A stretch of 64,000 bases of DNA, from NCBI GenBank assembly GCA_027946555.1, contig JAPEVC010000139.1:1-64000 (forward strand). Direction: 5' to 3'. Positions 59,018 through 64,000 of this stretch are shown here, in pieces (position 1 is the stretch's first letter; the number at the start of each line of letters is the position of its first letter). The position numbers and the translations under genes are program-made. The notes beneath the pieces were generated by a model. It was not told the DNA's origin and made no database searches. It was given only the letters and a program-made list of their open reading frames with translations. The DNA is from Gnomoniopsis sp. IMI 355080 (Eukaryota > Ascomycota > Sordariomycetes > Diaporthales > Gnomoniaceae).

Positions 59018-59521
59018 TTTGAGGGAAATACGTATCCTTCTTTCTCTGTACTCATCCAGAATATACAAACAGAGAGCTACTCTTAGCCACGAAGATGAAT
59101 TCTCATGCGGTGTCGATTGTCTGACCTTTGATGAGTAAGAGTGGGGTTGACTGCCCAGCTCATTCGGGATGAGCGCTGCGAATGGGTACAGCCGGATATA
59201 AGAAGGCTCGAATTCGCTCTGCTGCGTGGTGGTCCTATGAAAATGACAAACTCAAAGATTGTCTGGCTAAGATTGTCTAGACCCAGTTTAATGACCAACG
59301 TTTGGATCAATACGACAGTTCGTTTGAAATATTCACGAGATACGTCAAACGCGATCTTCTGTTGCTCCAAGTTTGAGTATAAGCCCCTGGAATAGTAAAC
59401 TTCACAATTGCAAAAGTAGGAAAGCAATACAAGGCTGGGGATTCTAGACAAGGCATAGTCACCAATTACCACCTTCATTTCATTCCAAGATAGCTGACTG
59501 TCTATCAAACTACCTAGATAC
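59018..59521. other. Intergenic, tandem minus-strand genes
   Basis: About 500 bp between the dienelactone hydrolase 3' end and the MetE-like start, both on the minus strand; it should contain the MetE-like promoter. No gene is visible. Confidence 0.6.
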
Positions 59522-60527
59522 CTACAGTGATTGGAAAGTGCTGAACCATCGGACAGCCTGCAGGAAAGCAGATTCCTTCGCCCAGACCTGAACCGGGTCC
59601 GTAGTATTGATTCGAACCCCAAAGCCGTGGGACACTCCACTGTACAAAGATGTCTGGTACGGAGAGCTGATGTTGAGCAGGAGAGCCTCCAAGTGGGCCC
59701 TGAGATCCGGAGGCATGAGGCTATCACCATCTACGCGGTCTTGTCAGCTGTCATGTACTTACAAAGTTCTTTACAGACCACTAGTATCACAAGACTCACC
59801 AGCGGTGGCCACAGAGACCGGCGCGCCAATGGCACTGACGTCCGTGTCGTTCCAGGCCGACGGGTGCGCCGCAAAGGCAACATCCGCCTTCAACGTCCGA
59901 GCCGGGTCGACGAAGCGGAACGAATATCGACCACCGAAGCAGTATCCCGTCACTGCGATGGTAGAGACATTCAGGCTGCTCCTGAGATAGGTGATGGCGG
60001 TTTCGATAATAGGATCAGTCACCTCTGGCCCGTGAGCCGCCAGGAACGCAGTAGAGTTGAAGGACGGATCGTTGAGGTCCGACGGCGCCGGCTGCCCGTT
60101 GAACATATCAGGGGCGACGGTGAGGAATCCGGCTCGTGCGAATGAATCCGCCAGACTGGCCTATTTGTCAGTTGCCTGGGAGATCGGGGGGGGGGGCGTT
60201 TTCTCGATATATTGATACTCACAGCCGGTTCTCAGTGAGGTTAATGCCGAAAACATCCGTCAAGTAAAGCACGGCTGTGCTGGGAACGGGTGCAGAGGAG
60301 GCTGGCTGGCTGATGTAAAAGTTGACTATGAGACGTTTGTCAGCTAAAGACTTCTTCTGAACGCACGATTTGCCGCAACACTCACTTCCGTTCACTACCT
60401 GCTCTGTCCCGACGGAGTCTCCAGTGAGGGCGACGATGGAGGTATCTCCCCCAATGGCACACTGCTGGGCGCCAACACACAAGGCGAGCGCCGAAAAGGC
60501 CGCAAACTTAGCTACGGTTGACAGCAT
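59522..60527 (-). CDS. Secreted dienelactone hydrolase-family protein
   Basis: Four exons, 60386-60527, 60223-60325, 59800-60155 and 59522-59730, give 269 aa. All three introns have GTGAGT donors, and all introns change phase (1, 2, 1), so the reconstructed frame is strongly constrained. The N-terminus MLSTVAKFAAFSALALCVGA is a signal peptide. The catalytic triad of the dienelactone hydrolase family is visible: Cys154 in TGYCFGGRYS, Asp201 in ATADGDSL, and His235 in SGVSHGFGV. Family enzymes open lactone rings in breakdown of aromatic compounds; many fungal members are general esterases, and the substrate here is unknown. A TATA-like element lies about 120 bp upstream. The gene is divergent from the MFS permease gene and tandem with the MetE-like gene, so co-regulation is possible. 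Confidence 0.92.
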
Positions 60528-61711
60528 ATTTGAAAACTGACGTGAAGACGGTAAGTACAAGAAGTGAGCGAGGTCGAGAGGATCGTATTCTGACCGGATT
60601 TTCTAGGCCGGGATACAGTCAAGGCAGTGCAAAAGGAATGGAGGCGGGATTATATGCGCAACAAGCGAGGTGTTATCACTAATCATTTCAAATAATCATC
60701 GACGCGCTGGCCATATATACCAAGTCGGATTTACTACCCCTCCTTGGCAGTGCAAAATTTAAGGTTGTCGATGCTACGATAACGGTCCCATACATTTTGC
60801 ATTTCCCACCAACAAACAGCTGCACGCTCGGCTCGGTACTTGAATAGTCCCTAGGCGTGCGACCCACTCGGGCAGCCAAGAAAACCAATCTCGACTCGAT
60901 CAGTGGCCAAATGTGTGTCGCTTTTGCTTGGCTCTCCGAAAATGCATTGCATCATCCGACGAACCTTGAATGAACCCCATCCATACGAGCCAGGGTCCAG
61001 CCTTGGGTGCCCTTCCAGCCTTTCGGCTAAAGGCGTGCACGGTTCTTACTACGGACAAGCAGGTACCCGCAACTATACGGATTACAAACACAGTAAATAA
61101 GCCGGGACAAATGCGCGCAAGGGTTGTGTGCTGAGCACGTGTATCGTTCGACAATGTTGGACGGATTGAGGCAGGATTTTCGAACGTGGAGGCTGGAGAA
61201 GGTATTGTGAAAGACCTCAATCGGGGGCCTTCTTTGCATCTACTGGATCTGCCTGGCACCTGGCGTTCTCGATCAATAGTGTTTCCTCACATTGGAGGAA
61301 ATGCAATCGTCATGATATACCTAAGCACCGAATGCTATGGTACATGAGATGTCGCTGGCCCACAAAGCTTCCTCATCACGACAAATCAATCTGAACATGG
61401 CGACTTTCAAAGTCTCTACACAGCTGTTCAAAACATAGCAGGTACCTGCATTCTTCCCCTCACGACAACGCGGCTCTATAAGAGAGAAACTATGAAGTTC
61501 CCCCAGTATGGATCTAGATCAATTGCAACGCACCCGTGACGTTCAGGCCTCTAGCCGGTGCGGAGAAGGATAGGTGTGCAGCTATGCAGGATTACACAAC
61601 TCCTCATCAGCAAGCTCATCTATGTATGCACCAGTTCAGACTTCAATTTCTTGTCCTAACATGACATCGTAGTAGACGAAATTGCGACTAGAAGCCGCAA
61701 ACCCAGCGAAC
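60528..61711. other. Divergent promoter region
   Basis: About 1.2 kb shared by the dienelactone hydrolase (-) and MFS permease (+) genes. A TATA-like element for the hydrolase is listed separately, and CTCTATAAGAG near 61.47 kb could serve the permease. Short upstream open frames, such as ATG-ACA-TCG-TAG at 61661, precede the permease start. No larger gene is visible. Confidence 0.6.
60648..60655 (-). promoter_or_regulatory. Candidate TATA box of the dienelactone hydrolase gene
   Basis: On the minus strand the sequence reads ATATAATC, about 120 bp upstream of the ATG at 60527. It is called by position and consensus only. Confidence 0.4.
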
Positions 61712-63447
61712 ATGGAGAAACAGCAAGAAACTCAGCATTTGGAACAGACCTCAATCGGGGTAAGTAGTACAAAGCGGAGCCTTTTTTTGCGAGAAGCTTC
61801 AAGTGTCTAACATATGCCCAGGTTGGCGACCAAGCAAATGAGACTCTCAGTGAAGCTGTATATGATGAGCCACGTAACCAGAGGCTTAATCGTCGTCTAG
61901 ACATCCGAATCTTACCAGTTTGCTGCTGGATCTATCTCCTCAATTTCCTGGACAGGGGCAACATTGGAAATGCGCGTGTTCTCAATGAGGAGACGGGTGA
62001 TGATAGTATGCATTTCTCAAACAATCCGCATGAAGATGCGGATTTTGGTACGTGGGTGGAGGGCATCGCTGATACTATTGCTCTTAAGTGCTCCAGCAAA
62101 CCGGCATGAACTCCAGCGACTACGCGATCACGCTGACTGTATTCTCACTCGCGTATGCCGTTTTCGAGGTCCCTTCGAACTGGGTAATGAAGCACTATGT
62201 GCGGCCATCGGTGTGGTTAGCGTTCCTTCTCGGGTGCTGGGGAGCCGTCACCATAGGGTTTGCCGGTGTTCGTAATTATGGCACGGTCCTGGCCTTGCGC
62301 CTGTTGATCGGCATTTTCGAGGCTGGCTTCTTCCCTGGCATTGTCTATTTTATCACAATCTGGTACCGACATAATGAGCGAGCTCTACGCATCGCACTCG
62401 TCATTGCATTTTGCAACCTTGCCGGAGCTTTTGGCGGCGCCATTGCTTTTGGTATAGGCCACATCAATGGGACACATGGTCTTCAAGGGTTCCGATGGCT
62501 TTTCATCATCGAGGGAATTATTACCATTGTCAGCGTCCTACCAGTGTTGATACTTTTGCCGGACTATCCTGCCCTAGCTCGATTCCTCAGCGAAGAGGAC
62601 AAGCAATTGGCAGTTGATCGGCTCAAGGAGAGAGGTGGCGGATACCAGAGAGACCACGGAACACGTCACGAGATTTTGCAGACCTTCATTGCGCCAAGAA
62701 TGTTGGGACACTACATGGCTTACGCAAGTACTCCGGTGTTCTTGAGTTTTCTTCCAGATTCGGGGCTGAGTGCTGATCAATCTGTCACAGGTTGCCAATT
62801 GTGCCCTGCAAGGCTCTTTCACCTTCTACTCGCCAACAATAGTGACTGGCCTAGGGTATGAGTCGATCCAGGCCCAGCTTATGACCGTTCCGCCGTGGGT
62901 TGTGGGATTCTGCGTCGCCATCCTCCTGTCATACTCCGCCGACAGATTCGACGCACGGGGCTGGCACATCGCAGGAGCATCTATTGCCGGAGGTGCTGGC
63001 TGGCTTACGGCGGGACTGTTGCCTGCAGATGCCTATAACGCGCGGTACGGATGCTTGTGCCTTGCTGCCGTTGGGGCTTTCCCTTGCGCCCCAGCCATGA
63101 CGAATTGGGTGACTTGTAACGCACCGAGTCTTGTAACGTAAGCCCTGGTGATGTTGGCAGGTACCTTGCCACTACCCTCAAGCCTGTGCCTGACTGATTT
63201 CAAGCTTTCCAGGATACCCTTTGCTATCGCTCTCCACAACTCGTGTGCTGGACTTGGTCAGATCATTGCACAATGGATATGGAAGGCGGGCGAAGCGTCC
63301 CAGGGCTATCCAACAGGAAATTTCACATGCGCGGCTTGTTCTTTCTTCGTGGCTATTATGGCTATCTCTCTGCGTCTGCGGTATGCTAAAATGAACGGAG
63401 ACGGGATTCGGGACGCCCAAGGAAACAAGCGGGTCTGGTCCTACTGA
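61712..63447 (+). CDS. MFS permease, Dal5-like (anion:cation symporter / allantoate permease family)
   Basis: Five exons, 61712-61759, 61822-62005, 62089-62723, 62791-63137 and 63213-63447, give 482 aa, normal for the family. The N-terminus is cytosolic and charged; the first membrane helix carries the family block NFLDRGNIGNARV. Further marks are DYAITLTVFSLAYAVFEVPSNW, EAGFFPGIVYFITIWY and the helix-rich second half (SFTFYSPTIV, then NWVTCNAP). Such transporters import organic anions or small acids such as allantoate, nicotinate or tartrate with protons; the substrate here is unknown. Intron 3 (62724-62790) is a GC-AG intron with donor GCAAGT; removing it joins GHYMAY to VANCALQGSF. The others are GT-AG. 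The protein is expected in the plasma membrane. It is divergent from the dienelactone hydrolase gene. Confidence 0.92.
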
Positions 63448-64000
63448 AGCGTAACCGAGCGAAACAACAAACACGTCCAGGAGATACAAAAGTCTATCAT
63501 GCTGAAAACGGTCAAGTTGGCAGAGAGTCAATCGCACTAGCGAGTCCCAAGCTGTTCTTGCAAGACCTCCAGGTGGGAACGTGCCCTTTTCGACACCAGG
63601 TGACCAGCCTAGTGTGTCACCAGTCGTCGGCTGGTACTAAAATATCCGATCTCGCCTATGCGCAAAGCAGAATGTATGTCGTGAAAACCTCATTGATTGC
63701 ATAGAGAGGAGATATTTTAAACTTGAAGAAAGGCTAAAATAAGAAGGGACCTCTGGAATGGACCAGTGATTGGAGCCGTTGCCCTGCTCTACTGTCGCCA
63801 GATACCAACAGCCAAATGACCTCAGAGAAGGAAAAGATTTTTTCCAACTGTGGCTTCGCAGAGAGTGCGTAATACCGTCGCCCAGTGAGACAGGAGTTGT
63901 GTCTCGTCGAAGTAGAAGGGGGCTCACAATTGCTATAATCAGACGCCTAGGTTTCGCTGTCAACTGATGTTCACCGCATGAATGTAATACCTAGTAGGGT
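63448..64000. other. Intergenic at window end
   Basis: This should contain the 3' UTR of the permease gene. The short frames have no recognisable domain. A CCTAGG motif lies near 63.95 kb. Confidence 0.55.

Noticed and set aside
59600..59630. A B-box-like GGTTCGAAT on the minus strand
   Set aside because: It lies within exon 4 of the dienelactone hydrolase and cannot fold as a T-arm.

Overview
The window is a gene-poor stretch of nuclear DNA from a filamentous ascomycete (Pezizomycotina, most likely a Sordariomycete). I infer this from short spliceosomal introns of about 50-120 nt with GTANGT/GTGAGT-like donors, CTNAC/CTAAT-like branch sites and YAG acceptors, from the gene content (UVE-1 type UV-damage endonuclease, fungal NAD kinase, BAHD-type acyltransferase, tannase-family feruloyl esterase, Dal5-like MFS permease), and from long intergenic regions rich in simple repeats and CCTAGG palindromes. 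I cannot name the genus from sequence alone. I recognised no tRNA, rRNA, CRISPR array or intact transposon.

I support thirteen protein-coding genes. Left part (1-37.5 kb): a J-domain protein (-), a 15 kb region without a recognisable gene, an Ala-rich secreted protein with kexin sites (+), an NAD kinase (-), an alpha/beta hydrolase (+), a BAHD-type acyltransferase (-), a 9 kb repeat-rich gap, and a disordered fungal protein of unknown function (+). Middle (37.5-45 kb): no firm gene; two weak candidates lie at 44.0-44.8 kb. Right part (45-63.5 kb), denser: a secreted tannase/feruloyl esterase (-), an aldo/keto reductase (+), a Fax/GST-like protein (+), the UV-damage endonuclease (-), a MetE-C-terminal-like zinc enzyme (-), a secreted dienelactone hydrolase (-) and an MFS permease (+).

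Most genes needed hand-built exon models: 2 exons for the alpha/beta hydrolase, AKR and MetE-like genes, 3 for NAD kinase, the Fax-like gene and UVE-1, 4 for the secreted Ala-rich protein and the dienelactone hydrolase, and 5 for the permease. All models close in frame, and the joined junctions restore family motifs.

Functionally, housekeeping genes (NAD kinase, UVE-1, J-protein) are mixed with accessory enzymes. The feruloyl esterase, AKR, dienelactone hydrolase and Dal5-like permease could together serve breakdown and uptake of plant aromatic esters or acids, but this is inference from proximity. The most unusual items are a possible zero-length exon (recursive splice point) in the secreted Ala-rich gene, a GC-AG intron in the permease, an intron of 72 nt without stop codons hidden inside the AKR reading frame, and a possible targeting leader on UVE-1.
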